Shown here one piece after another: positions 34,892 to 43,749 of a stretch of DNA of 64,000 nt. Under the pieces are notes generated by a model. The model saw nothing but the letters and a program-made list of their open reading frames with translations. It did not search any database and was not told the DNA's origin. The number at the start of each line of letters is the position of its first letter. Position 1 is the first letter of the stretch. The position numbers and the translations under genes are program-made. This stretch comes from Rufibacter psychrotolerans (GTDB taxonomy: Bacteria > Bacteroidota > Bacteroidia > Cytophagales > Hymenobacteraceae), in the NCBI RefSeq assembly GCF_016924645.1, contig NZ_JAFFJV010000004.1:62001-126000 (forward strand). The letters are read 5' to 3'.

Positions 34892-37800
34892 TTAGAAAGA
34901 AGCACGAACACCTACAGAGTAAGTCTTCATAACTGGGAAGCTGTTGTTGGTAAGACCATCAAGAGATTGCTCAGGGTCCATGCCGTCCATGCCTTTAGAC
35001 CAGGTCACCAGGTTGTCGCCTTGCACAAAAACTCTCAAGCCTTTCATTCTTAAGCGGTCCTGTACTGAAGCCGGCAGCGTGTACCCTAAGGTCACGTTAC
35101 GCATACGCACGTAAGAGGCATCGGTGAGGAAGCGGGAAGAACGGGCATTGGCGTTCAGGGACTGACCGGTTCCCAGACGAGGAACATCGGTGATGTCACC
35201 TGGGTTCTGCCATCTGTCCAGGATGTCAACGTTCCAGTTGGTACCGGCAGAAGCACCGCCACCCATCAGGCCGCTGTAGTCAGTGTTCAGGATTTTACCG
35301 CCGAAGCTGTAGTTGAACAACACAGAGAAGTCAAAGCCTTTGTAGCGCAGGTTGTTGGAGAAACCACCGGTTACTTTTGGCAGGGCGTTGCCTACGTAGT
35401 AACGGGTTGCCTTTGAGTAATCAGTAGTGGTTTTTCTTTCCACCACGCCCTCGGCGTTTTTGGCGTCATAGTACCACATGCTCAAACCAGTAGCCGGATC
35501 TACCCCCGCGAATTCTTCAATGAAGAAATCGTAGATAGACTGACCTACTTTGAACTGCTTGGTACCAGATAGGATAACATCCTGCGGCAGGCTGGTGAAC
35601 TCATTGGTGTTATGGGCCGCGTTAAGGTTAGCAGACCACCCGAATTTTTCAGTGTCTACAATGTGGGCCGTGATGTTGGCCTCAAACCCTCTGTTGCGCA
35701 TAGCACCCAGGTTGTCGCTCACGGCCACGAAGCCAGAAGACGGTGGCATTGGCTGGTTCAGGAGCAGGTCTTTAGATTTTCTGTCATAGTAGTCCAAAGA
35801 CACGTCAATCTTCTTGAACAGGGTTGCGTCTAAACCAACGTTGAAGATGGCCTGCTTCTCCCAAGAAAGAAGTGGGTTCTCCAGGGTAGACACAATCATA
35901 CCCGGTGCTGACAGGTCTGGGTAACTTGTGTTATAAAGCCCTCTGTAAGCGTAGTAAGAAGAAAGGTTCTCGTTACCGGAAGTACCGTAGCTGGCACGCA
36001 GCTTGGCATTGTTCAACCACATGATGTTTTTCATGAAGTCTTCCTCAGAAAGTCTCCAAGAGGCACCCACTGAGTAGAAGTTACCCCAACGGTGATCTCT
36101 CTGGAAACGGGAAGAACCGTCACGACGGTAAGAGGCAGACAGGTAGTACTTATCGGCCAGGCCGTAGTTTACCTGACCCAGGAAGCTTTGCAGCGCGCGT
36201 CTGTCTTTTTGTGAGTTAGAGCTCACAATGGTAGCCGCGTTGTCCAGTTCAGTCATGCCTTCAATTGGAATGAAGCCGGTTTTCTGGGTAGACACGGAGT
36301 TAGAAGACAGGTTGAACACCTCAAAACCACCCAACGCGTCCAGGGTATGTACCCCGAAGGTTTTGTTCCAGCTCAGGATGTGGTTGAACGTGTACTCGGT
36401 GTACGAAGAACGTGACTGCGTACCACGCCCCCCAATTGAGCCAGAGGCATCACCGTATTTAGGGTTGTAGAACGTTTCGCCACGGTAGTTGTCACCGTTC
36501 AGGGCCAGGGTGGTTCTGTATTTGAAGTCCTTCAGGAAAGAAATCTCCGCATACCCGTTCCAGCCCCAGGTCAGGTTGTTGCCTCTGATGATGTCAAGGG
36601 CAGTGGTACCCACCGGGTTGCTGTTTCCGCCGTACGGACGGGCTGTGTTGAAGTCATACTCCTGCGGACCGGTGAACGGAGAACCGTCAGCGTTCTTTCT
36701 TCTGTAGATAGGGTAAATGCTGGAGATGTTACGTCCCCATGACACCACGTTCCGGAAAGAAGTACCGCTGGAGGTAGGCGCATTCTGGTCTGTATAAGAA
36801 ATGTTGGCGCTCAAGCCAACTTTAATGTTGTCTCTGATCTGAGAGTTCAGGCGCAGACGGCTTGAGTAACGCTTAAAGCCAGAAGTGATGAAGGCACCCT
36901 GCTGGTCTAAGTAGTTACCAGAGAAGTAGTAATTGCCTTTCTCAGTTCCGCCTTGCACGCTCAGGTCGTATTCCTGGCGAACGGCTTTTCTGTAGAGGGC
37001 GTCTCTCCAGTCTTCGTCCCACGCAGGCGTAAGGCCTGGCTTGATTTTACCGTCTAACCCTACTGGCTCTGGGTCAGTAACCCCGTTTTCATTGTTGAAC
37101 GGGTTGTACTGCTGGCCATTACCGGCGCCGGCTAATCTGGTCACTACCGTTTTAGAGGCATACTCCTCAGGAGAAGCGTACTTGCCTTCCCACAGGGATT
37201 TAGTGGCTCTGGCATCATTGCGCAGGGCTTCCCAGGTAAGCTCGTACATCTGGCTGGCGTTTACGGTCTTGTAATCGTCCACGGCAAAGTCAGAAACCCC
37301 TACGGTAGCGCCAAACGTGATGGTTGGGGCCTTAGGAGCAGCTCCGCCTTTGGTAGTGATCACAATCACCCCGTTGGCCGCGCGTGAGCCGTACAAGGAA
37401 GCCGCCGTAGCGTCTTTCAGCACGGTCATGGACTCAATGTCATGCGGGTTAATGGCGTTGATGTCACCTGAGTAAGGCGCACCGTCTACCACGTACAAAG
37501 GAGCACTGCCGGCATTCACCGAACCTACCCCCCGGATGCGCACGGTACTGGTAGCACCCGGCTGTCCGCTGGGAGAGGTTACCTGAATTCCCGGTGCCAG
37601 ACCCGCCAGGGCTTTGGTCACGTCATTGGCCTGCATTTTCTCAATGGCTTCAGATTTTACCGCGGTCACAGAACCTGTGTAGGATTTCTCCTCAGCGGTA
37701 CCATACGCCACTACCAACACTTCCTCAAGTTGCGTTTGGTCTGGAACCAGGGCCACGTTGATGGTGGTCTGGGTGCCAATAGCAACTTCTTTGTTGGTGT

Positions 37801-38035
37801 AGCCAATGAACGTGAAAACCAGGGTGCCGTCTGCGGTTGGCACAGAGATCTCATAGTCACCGGTTACACCGGTTGGGGCCGCATTTGTGCTCCCCTTCAC
37901 TTGAACAGTAACGCCGGGCATGCCTTCGCCCGTCTGGGCATCCGTTACTCTTCCTTTGATAGTCCGATTTTGTGCCCACGCATGGCTTACCAGCGTCAGC
38001 AGCAAAACGAAGCTGAACAAAAAAGCTTTCTTCAT
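34892..38035 (-). CDS. SusC/RagA-family TonB-linked outer-membrane transporter
   Basis: 1047 residues. Signal peptide (ends VSHAWAQ), a carboxypeptidase-regulatory-like domain (RTIKGRVTDAQTGEGMPGVTVQVKGS, about 24-50), a TonB-box-like stretch LEEVLVVAYGT (about 103-113), the plug with the SusC signature PLYVVDGAPYSGDINAINP and VLKDATAASLYGSRAANGVI, and a 22-strand barrel ending YSVGVRASF. Energised by TonB-ExbBD, it imports oligomers captured by SusD. Upstream, 637 bp of non-coding AT-rich DNA would give room for a long leader or anti-sigma/regulator control, but no regulator gene is adjacent. Confidence 0.95.
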   Translation of the reverse strand: MKKAFLFSFVLLLTLVSHAWAQNRTIKGRVTDAQTGEGMPGVTVQVKGSTNAAPTGVTGDYEISVPTADGTLVFTFIGYTNKEVAIGTQTTINVALVPDQTQLEEVLVVAYGTAEEKSYTGSVTAVKSEAIEKMQANDVTKALAGLAPGIQVTSPSGQPGATSTVRIRGVGSVNAGSAPLYVVDGAPYSGDINAINPHDIESMTVLKDATAASLYGSRAANGVIVITTKGGAAPKAPTITFGATVGVSDFAVDDYKTVNASQMYELTWEALRNDARATKSLWEGKYASPEEYASKTVVTRLAGAGNGQQYNPFNNENGVTDPEPVGLDGKIKPGLTPAWDEDWRDALYRKAVRQEYDLSVQGGTEKGNYYFSGNYLDQQGAFITSGFKRYSSRLRLNSQIRDNIKVGLSANISYTDQNAPTSSGTSFRNVVSWGRNISSIYPIYRRKNADGSPFTGPQEYDFNTARPYGGNSNPVGTTALDIIRGNNLTWGWNGYAEISFLKDFKYRTTLALNGDNYRGETFYNPKYGDASGSIGGRGTQSRSSYTEYTFNHILSWNKTFGVHTLDALGGFEVFNLSSNSVSTQKTGFIPIEGMTELDNAATIVSSNSQKDRRALQSFLGQVNYGLADKYYLSASYRRDGSSRFQRDHRWGNFYSVGASWRLSEEDFMKNIMWLNNAKLRASYGTSGNENLSSYYAYRGLYNTSYPDLSAPGMIVSTLENPLLSWEKQAIFNVGLDATLFKKIDVSLDYYDRKSKDLLLNQPMPPSSGFVAVSDNLGAMRNRGFEANITAHIVDTEKFGWSANLNAAHNTNEFTSLPQDVILSGTKQFKVGQSIYDFFIEEFAGVDPATGLSMWYYDAKNAEGVVERKTTTDYSKATRYYVGNALPKVTGGFSNNLRYKGFDFSVLFNYSFGGKILNTDYSGLMGGGASAGTNWNVDILDRWQNPGDITDVPRLGTGQSLNANARSSRFLTDASYVRMRNVTLGYTLPASVQDRLRMKGLRVFVQGDNLVTWSKGMDGMDPEQSLDGLTNNSFPVMKTYSVGVRASF

Positions 38036-38530
38036 TTAAGATTTGGATTGTAAAAAGACTGAGAGCAACTCTACTTTATACCAGGCCCATAGAGCATGGG
38101 GCAGATAGTACAATTAGAGGTCTCTTTGGGTTAAGTAAATTTGTTGTAATGTTGTAACGCTTTAAAGAGATGCGCTAAGTTTCTTGTTGTTTCTCTTGTT
38201 TGTCTGAGCGTTGTTTCTGTTTAGATTGGTTTCTCGCTTTTATCTCTCCTCTAAAATCACCTTCCTTCCTACCTTTAAATACTACAATACCAGAATAGAT
38301 CTGGTGTTTTTTACAAACGCGAAATTTACGGCTAAATTTTGTAATTTTCTACATTTCTAGATTTTCCTTGTAACCTGCAACTTGCCCTTTGAAACGTTAT
38401 CTAACCAAAGGCTTGTGCCTAGATTTTTGCAAGTATTTAGGACATTCTTTAGGAAATTGACAGTCTTGCGGCAGCCCCGCTGCTAAGGGTCCGCCGGGGT
38501 GCGCGCAGGAGTAAAATGCCAAAAGTTGTG

Positions 38531-38566
38531 ATTTAGGCCCCTTTTGCCAAAAACAGGCCCGAAACG
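38531..38566. repeat. Dispersed palindrome copy P14
   Basis: ATTTAGGCCCCTTTTGCC / AAAAACAGGCCCGAAACG; outer left arm shortened. Confidence 0.65.
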
Positions 38567-38603
38567 AATTTTTGGCCCTGGCTTTCTGTTGAACAAGAGT
38601 ACC

Positions 38604-38611
38604 TATCTTTG
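38604..38611 (+). promoter_or_regulatory. Candidate -7 element of the flavoprotein gene
   Basis: TATCTTTG followed by CGG, 61 bp before the ATG at 38673. A TTG lies only 12 bp upstream, so the -33 element is unclear. The same TATCTTTGCGG string precedes the thioesterase gene at 58329. Confidence 0.4.
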
Positions 38612-38672
38612 CGGTGCAATGGCTGAGGTACCCATTGGTATTTTTTAAGGCTAACTACCTTACCCCTTATTC

Positions 38673-40253
38673 ATGAAAAAAGAACTTGACCTGGTCCTGG
38701 CCCCCGAGGTGGCCTATGACCCTCTCCTGCTGGAGCAGGAACTCCTGCAGCAAGCCGGCATTTCCCAGCCCCAGGAGGCCGCGTACATCCATAAAATCAA
38801 GCGCTCCATTGATGCCCGGGGCCGTCAGGTAAAGGTAAAAGTAAGGGCCGATGTGTACCTGCAGGCACCTGACCTCTCTGCCCTTCTGCCTACCTATACG
38901 TACCCTCCGGTGAAACCCAATGCCCAGCGGGTGCTGATTGTGGGCGCCGGACCGGCCGGCTTGTTTGCCGCCCTGCGCTGCCTGGAACTGGGCCTGAAAC
39001 CCGTGGTGCTGGAGCGCGGTAAGGACGTACGCAGCCGCCGCCGTGATCTGGCGGCCATCAACAAAGAGCACGTGGTCAACCCAGATTCTAATTACTGCTT
39101 TGGCGAAGGCGGGGCGGGCACCTACTCAGACGGCAAGCTGTATACTCGCTCCAAGAAACGCGGCGATGTGCAGCGTATCCTGCAGATCATGGTGCAGCAC
39201 GGTGCCACGCCCGATATTTTGTTTGACGCGCACCCTCACATCGGTACCAACAAACTCCCGGTCCTGATTGCCAAGCTAAGGGAAGCCATTCTGGCAGCGG
39301 GTGGCGAGATCCACTTCAACAAGCGCGTCACCGATCTTATTCTGGAGCGGCAAGAAGTGAAAGGCGTGCAGACTGCCACCGGAGAGTACTTCGCTGGCGA
39401 GGCCCTCATCCTGGCTACCGGTCACTCGGCCCGCGATATCTATGAATTGCTGCACGCCAAGAACATCTTAATTGAGGCCAAGCCCTTTGCCATGGGCGTG
39501 CGGGTAGAGCACCAGCAAACTCTCATTGACGGCATCCAGTACCACTGCGAGAACGGCGACCGCGGCCTGCACCTGCCGGCTGCCAGCTATGCGTTGGTAC
39601 AGCAGGTGAAGTACAAAGGCCAGGAACGGGGCGTGTTCTCGTTCTGCATGTGCCCGGGCGGCTTTATTGTGCCGGCGGCCACCGCACCCGGCGAGGTGGT
39701 GGTGAACGGCATGTCCCCCAGCCGGCGCGACTCTAAGTACGCCAACTCCGGCATAGTGGTGGCCGTGAACCTGGAAGACATGGACCTGAAGCAGCACGGC
39801 GCCCTGGCCGGCTTACGCCTGCAGCAAGCCCTGGAGCAGAAGGCGTGCCTGACAGCGGGCGGCACTCAGGTGGCTCCCGCCCAGCGCCTGCATGACTTTG
39901 TGAAAGGAAAAGTTTCCGCTTCCCTGCTGGAGACTTCTTACCAGCCCGGCCTGGCCAGCGTAGACCTGCGCGAGGTGCTGCCTCCCATGATTGGCGAAAG
40001 GCTCAGGGGCGGTTTTCAGGAATTCGGCTATAAAATGCGCGGGTACCTGACCAACGAGGCTCAGATTGTGGGCGTGGAAAGCCGTACCTCCTCACCGGTG
40101 CGCATTCCCCGCGACAAAGATACCCTGCGGCACCCGCAGATCAAGAACCTGTTCCCCTGCGCCGAGGGCGCCGGGTACGCGGGCGGCATCGTGTCGGCGG
40201 CCATGGACGGGGAGCGCTGCGCAGAGCAGGTGGCTGTCCTGATCAGGAAATAA
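38673..40253 (+). CDS. FAD-dependent protein of the COG2509 type
   Basis: 526 residues. A short N-terminal domain (1-75) precedes the dinucleotide-binding motif VLIVGAGPAGLFAALRCLE at about residues 88-106, then VVLERGKDVRSRRRD, the family-specific NYCFGEGGAGTYSDGKLYTRSKKRG segment, LILATGHSARDIYELL, and a C-terminal CAEGAGYAGGIVSAAMDG FAD motif. This group of predicted dehydrogenases is widespread but its reaction is unknown. No signal peptide. The gene stands first of a likely plus-strand pair with the CoA-binding protein 84 bp downstream. Confidence 0.88.
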   Translation: MKKELDLVLAPEVAYDPLLLEQELLQQAGISQPQEAAYIHKIKRSIDARGRQVKVKVRADVYLQAPDLSALLPTYTYPPVKPNAQRVLIVGAGPAGLFAALRCLELGLKPVVLERGKDVRSRRRDLAAINKEHVVNPDSNYCFGEGGAGTYSDGKLYTRSKKRGDVQRILQIMVQHGATPDILFDAHPHIGTNKLPVLIAKLREAILAAGGEIHFNKRVTDLILERQEVKGVQTATGEYFAGEALILATGHSARDIYELLHAKNILIEAKPFAMGVRVEHQQTLIDGIQYHCENGDRGLHLPAASYALVQQVKYKGQERGVFSFCMCPGGFIVPAATAPGEVVVNGMSPSRRDSKYANSGIVVAVNLEDMDLKQHGALAGLRLQQALEQKACLTAGGTQVAPAQRLHDFVKGKVSASLLETSYQPGLASVDLREVLPPMIGERLRGGFQEFGYKMRGYLTNEAQIVGVESRTSSPVRIPRDKDTLRHPQIKNLFPCAEGAGYAGGIVSAAMDGERCAEQVAVLIRK

Positions 40254-40296
40254 CCGGGCACGAACCCGCTCCTCTTTTTAAGAGTATAATAAAGAA

Positions 40297-40336
40297 GGCG
40301 TTTTGCGCCTGTTTTTCTAACATTCACCGGAAAATA
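40297..40336. repeat. Dispersed palindrome copy P15 (partial)
   Basis: GGCGTTTTGCGCCTGTTTTTC matches a left arm; the right side (CACCGGAAAATA) has decayed. It ends at the ATG of the CoA-binding gene (40337). Confidence 0.4.
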
Positions 40337-40696
40337 ATGAAAAAGACCGTGGTAATTGGCGCGTCAGACAACCCTGGCCGTTACAGCTACAAAGCCGTGC
40401 ATCAGTTGAAACGCTATGGCCATGAAGTGGTGCCGGTGGGCATTAAGCGGGGCGAAGTTGCCGGCCTGCCCATTGAAACCGAAAAGCCTACCATTGCTGA
40501 CGTAGATACCGTGACCCTGTACGTTGGTCCGCAGAACCAACCCAGCTGGTATGACTATATCCTGTCGCTCCGGCCCAAGCGCATCATTTTCAACCCAGGC
40601 ACCGAGAACATGGAGCTGGAGAAAAAAGCGAAGGAGCAGAACATCAAAACCCTGCACGCCTGCACGCTGGTGATGCTTTCGGTGGGCAACTACTAA
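40337..40696 (+). CDS. CoA-binding protein (YccU-like)
   Basis: 119 residues, a single CoA-binding Rossmann domain. The opening KTVVIGASDNPGRYSYKAVHQLKRYGHEVVPVG is the nucleotide-binding unit, followed by VDTVTLYVGPQNQPSWYDYIL and IIFNPGTENMELEKKAKEQNIKTLHACTLVMLSVG. Full-length members bind CoA; no catalytic role is established. Cytoplasmic. Ends just before a perfect long hairpin (P16). Confidence 0.88.
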   Translation: MKKTVVIGASDNPGRYSYKAVHQLKRYGHEVVPVGIKRGEVAGLPIETEKPTIADVDTVTLYVGPQNQPSWYDYILSLRPKRIIFNPGTENMELEKKAKEQNIKTLHACTLVMLSVGNY

Positions 40697-40711
40697 ACCA
40701 GGGCTCACTCT

Positions 40712-40763
40712 ATAAAAGCGTTTAGGGGCTGTTTCCCAGGAAACGGCCCCTAAACGCTTTTAT
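40712..40763. terminator. Palindrome copy P16 acting as a bidirectional terminator
   Basis: 25-bp stem with one G-U: left arm begins ATAAAAGCGTTTAGGGGC, right arm ends GCCCCTAAACGCTTTTAT, CA loop. The core is the dispersed palindrome; its outer ends are extended into A/T runs. Lies 16 bp after the CoA-binding gene stop. Confidence 0.85.
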
Positions 40764-40883
40764 ATTTTATCACATCCACAAGCCTCTGTATTGCTGCAAG
40801 ATAAAAGCCGCTGCCTCCAGGCTTACATTCTCTGGTGGCGCAGCCAATATCAAAATACCCTCTATCTCCGTAACCATTCTGCC

Positions 40884-40915
40884 TTTGGCTTGTTACAGTT
40901 CAACAACTACTTTTG
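40884..40915 (+). promoter_or_regulatory. Bacteroidota-type promoter of the two-component operon
   Basis: TTTG at 40884-40887, 20-bp spacer, TACTTTTG at 40908-40915: an exact match to TTTG-N20-TAnnTTTG, 22 bp before the response-regulator ATG. Confidence 0.65.
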
Positions 40916-40937
40916 ACCAAAACCAACCAACCGTTGA

Positions 40938-41630
40938 ATGGACCTGAAGATTCTTGTGGTGGAGGATGAGGCTAGCCTGGCCCAGATGCTGCAGCGTGGC
41001 CTCAAGGAAGACGGACACCAGGTAAGCGTGGCCATGTCCGGCGACCTGGCCCTGCAGATGTCGCTGGAATTTACCTTCCATCTCATTATCCTGGACATCA
41101 TGCTGCCCCAGATGAACGGCATGGAGGTTTGCAGAAAGCTGCGCGAGCACCAGGTAGACACCCCTATCCTGATGCTCACCGCCCTGGACTCGCACGAGAA
41201 CATTGTGATGGGGCTTGACAGCGGCGCCGATGATTACCTGGTCAAACCTTTTGACTTCGCCGAGCTGAAAGCCCGCATCCGGTCGCTGGCGCGGCGGTCG
41301 CAGAACGGGAGCCTGCCCCGCAAATCCTTGCAGGTGGCCGACCTGGTCATGGACCTGGAAAGCAAAACCGTGACCAGGCAGGGCAACAAGATCTCCCTCA
41401 CCGCCACCGAGTTCAGGCTGCTGGAGTTCCTGGTCCGGCACCAGACCAGGGTGCTGTCACGGGTGGAGATCCTGGAGAACGTCTGGAACATTGACTTTGA
41501 CCTGGGCACCAACGTGGTGGATGTCTACATCAACTACCTGCGCAAAAAGATTGACCAAGCCTATGAACCCCGGCTCATCCATACCATCATTGGCATGGGC
41601 TACGTGCTCAAAGAGGAGGCGCCGGCATGA
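40938..41630 (+). CDS. OmpR/PhoB-family response regulator
   Basis: 230 residues. Receiver domain with acidic pocket VVEDE (9-11), phosphoacceptor Asp53 in LIILDIMLPQ, the T of MLTALDS (about 83) and the K in LVKPFDF (about 103). C-terminal winged-helix DNA-binding domain from about 130 (LTATEFRLLEFLVRH, ILENVW, VVDVYINYLRKKID, IHTIIGMGYVLKE). Phosphorylated by the histidine kinase that follows with a 4-bp overlap. Targets unknown. Confidence 0.95.
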   Translation: MDLKILVVEDEASLAQMLQRGLKEDGHQVSVAMSGDLALQMSLEFTFHLIILDIMLPQMNGMEVCRKLREHQVDTPILMLTALDSHENIVMGLDSGADDYLVKPFDFAELKARIRSLARRSQNGSLPRKSLQVADLVMDLESKTVTRQGNKISLTATEFRLLEFLVRHQTRVLSRVEILENVWNIDFDLGTNVVDVYINYLRKKIDQAYEPRLIHTIIGMGYVLKEEAPA

Positions 41631-43000
41631 ACATACAGACCCGGGCCACGCTCCTGTTCTTCTGCCTTACCTCCCTAATCATTCTGGTGTTCAGCGGCAT
41701 TATCTTCCTGTTTACCAGCCATTACGTCTTCAAGGATTTCTACAAGCGCCTGGAAACCAGGGTGAACCTGGCCACCGCCATTCACCTGCAAGTAAACGCC
41801 GCCGGTTCGCCCGAGGAGATCAGAAAGCTGCGGCAGGCCTACCTGGAGAAACTTCCGGCCGAGCGGGAATACCTGCTGGAGGTGCCGCGCATAAACCCCA
41901 TTGCCCACCTCAAGGCCCAGGGCCTGCCCGTTAGGTTCGTGGCGGAGGTGCTGGAGGAGAAGCTGGCCTACTACCGGTTTCAGGAGACGTTTTACGCCGG
42001 CAAAGTAGTCAGTAGCCGGGGCAAGGACTATCTGGTGGCGGTGGCGGCGCAGAACGCCTATGGCTTGGAGCAGGAAAACCACCTTTCACGCATCCTCTTG
42101 GTGGGCATCCTCATCTCGGTGGTGGTGGTGTACTTCATGGGCAAGCGCTTCACCAGGCACACCTTTCAGCCGGTGCGGGACATTATCCAGAACGTGAAGA
42201 ACATCAGTGCCGAGAACCTGAACCTGAGGCTGGCCCCCAGCGAAAACAAAGACGAGCTGACCGAGCTCACCCAGACGTTCAACGAGATGCTCACCCGCCT
42301 GGAGACCGCCTTTGACACCCAGAACAATTTTGTGAGCAACGCCTCGCATGAGCTGCGCACCCCGCTCACCATCATCAAGGGCGAGGCCGAGCTGGCCTTG
42401 TCCCGGCCCGGCCTGAGCAAAGAGCACCAACAGGCGCTGGAGAAGATCCTGCAGGAGTCTGACAAGCTCAAGGATATTCTCACCAGTCTGCTGGGCATTG
42501 CCCAAAGCGGGTTCGATGGCAAAAAGCAGAACTGGGAGCTGATTCGCGTGGATGAGCTCCTGTGGCTGGTGAAGGAAACCGCCGACCAGCTCTACCCTCA
42601 GAACAACATCCAGATTGACTTCAGCTTTCTGCCCCAGGACGAAGCCGAGCTCATGGTGAACGGCAACGTGAACCTGCTGAAGCTGGCCGTGAGCAACATT
42701 GTGCTCAATGCCTGCAAGTACTCCCACAACCAGGCGGTGAAGGTGCTGATCATTTCTGAGAACGGCCAGCTCACGGTTTCTGTGCAGGACAAAGGCATTG
42801 GCATTCCGGAGGAGGAGCTGCCCTACATCTTTGTGCCGTTCTTCAGGGCCTCCAACACCACCGACTTTGAAGGACATGGCGTGGGGCTGCCCCTGTCGTT
42901 GAACATCATCCGGTTGCACCAGGGCACCATTGGCATCATCACCCAGGAGGGCGCCGGCACGGAGATACGCATCAACCTGCCCCTCGCCTCCGTTTCTTAA
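41627..43000 (+). CDS. Sensor histidine kinase
   Basis: 457 residues. Two membrane helices (about 9-31 and 147-166) flank a periplasmic sensor of about 115 residues; then HAMP, a dimerisation helix with the H-box NASHELRTPLTIIKGEAELAL near residue 240, N-box SNIVLNACKYS, and G-boxes DKGIGIPEEEL and GHGVGLPLSLNIIRLHQG. It phosphorylates the response regulator encoded just upstream (ATGA overlap). The small periplasmic domain shows no recognised ligand fold. A strong terminator follows. Confidence 0.94.
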   Translation: MNIQTRATLLFFCLTSLIILVFSGIIFLFTSHYVFKDFYKRLETRVNLATAIHLQVNAAGSPEEIRKLRQAYLEKLPAEREYLLEVPRINPIAHLKAQGLPVRFVAEVLEEKLAYYRFQETFYAGKVVSSRGKDYLVAVAAQNAYGLEQENHLSRILLVGILISVVVVYFMGKRFTRHTFQPVRDIIQNVKNISAENLNLRLAPSENKDELTELTQTFNEMLTRLETAFDTQNNFVSNASHELRTPLTIIKGEAELALSRPGLSKEHQQALEKILQESDKLKDILTSLLGIAQSGFDGKKQNWELIRVDELLWLVKETADQLYPQNNIQIDFSFLPQDEAELMVNGNVNLLKLAVSNIVLNACKYSHNQAVKVLIISENGQLTVSVQDKGIGIPEEELPYIFVPFFRASNTTDFEGHGVGLPLSLNIIRLHQGTIGIITQEGAGTEIRINLPLASVS

Positions 43001-43051
43001 GGCCGCCTCTCTCTTACGTATTCACTCTCTTTCGCAACAAAATAAGGCTAC

Positions 43052-43091
43052 GCGGCTCTGCCTCGCTCGTGCAGGGCAGAGCCGCTTTTTT
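43052..43091 (+). terminator. Terminator of the two-component operon
   Basis: 11-bp stem GCGGCTCTGCC (43052-43062) with GGCAGAGCCGC (43075-43085), loop of 12, then TTTTTT. It lies about 50 bp after the kinase stop. Confidence 0.88.
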
Positions 43092-43092
43092 A

Positions 43093-43132
43093 GGCCGTTT
43101 TGGGGCTGTTTTCCTGATTTTAGCCCTACATG
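43093..43132. repeat. Dispersed palindrome copy P17 (right arm decayed)
   Basis: Left arm GGCCGTTTTGGGGCTGTTTT is exact consensus; the right side reads CTGATTTTAGCCCTACATG and no longer pairs fully. It begins immediately after the terminator T-run. Confidence 0.65.
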
Positions 43133-43198
43133 AAAGCTCCCCGCTAAATTCTAATGCCGTTTTAATCCATCTCTTACATGGGCTTAATGTGCCCGCCG

Positions 43199-43206
43199 TA
43201 GGTTTG
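43199..43206 (+). promoter_or_regulatory. Candidate -7 element of the stress-like gene
   Basis: TAGGTTTG, an exact TAnnTTTG, 35 bp before the ATG at 43241; the -33 position has only CTTA. Confidence 0.35.
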
Positions 43207-43240
43207 TTTGAACAAGGATGTAGTACCTAATCAAGCAACT

Positions 43241-43702
43241 ATGATTACCGTTTTAATGCCTTCCAATTTCAAGCAAGACTCCCTGGCCTACATTCCCGAG
43301 CTGGTGGAAACCTTTCCGGGGATGCCCCTGAAGGTTGTGTTGTTTCACCCCTTCGGGCTGTCCAGTTCCATCCAGGAGCTGTTATTGCTTTCCAGGGAGG
43401 CCGATGAGGATAAACTGGTTTCCAGGGAGTTTCTGCGGGCGTGCAGTAAGCTGCGGGAGGCTCAACCCACGCTGGTGGCCTTGGAGTGGACCTGTTTTTA
43501 CGGCAGCACCATGCTCGCCTTCCGCAGTTTCCTGGAGGCCCACGCCGTAGACCTGGTGGCCACCCCCGCTACCTATGAGCATGAAAGCCTTGGTCCGCAG
43601 AGTCTGAGCCCTTTCCAGTTCCTAAACAAATGCCCTTTGCCGGTTATCCCACTTGCCTTGCCGGTTACGGCAGAAAAGCCCCTGGCCAGTTACGCTTTCT
43701 AA
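43241..43702 (+). CDS. Small alpha/beta protein, universal-stress-protein-like
   Basis: 153 residues from the ATG at 43241; a TTG start 33 bp upstream is less likely. The pattern TVLMPSNFKQDSLAYIPELVE, a strand LKVVLFHPFG, a later LVALEW strand and a closing NKCPLPVIPL resemble a universal-stress-protein fold (ILVPTDFS.., ..PVxxV), but the ATP-binding G-x2-G-x9-G motif is not visible. I do not recognise a named family. Unpaired; located between the two-component system and the bestrophin. Confidence 0.6.
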   Translation: MITVLMPSNFKQDSLAYIPELVETFPGMPLKVVLFHPFGLSSSIQELLLLSREADEDKLVSREFLRACSKLREAQPTLVALEWTCFYGSTMLAFRSFLEAHAVDLVATPATYEHESLGPQSLSPFQFLNKCPLPVIPLALPVTAEKPLASYAF

Positions 43703-43749
43703 GCGCAGGCGCGAGGCCTCTGAATGTTTCACCTTTTTTATAATGAACT

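Larger units (their letters stand above)
38036..38672. other. Divergent gap between susC and the flavoprotein gene
   Basis: 637 bp, the longest gene-free stretch. From 38100 to 38460 it is much richer in A and T than the flanking genes; read on the minus strand 38150-38270 is purine-rich, as in an untranslated leader. A small hairpin ACCAGA/TCTGGT lies at 38289-38305. Palindrome P14 is at 38531-38566 and a candidate -7 box for the plus gene at 38604-38611. No TAnnTTTG box for susC could be found. Confidence 0.6.
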
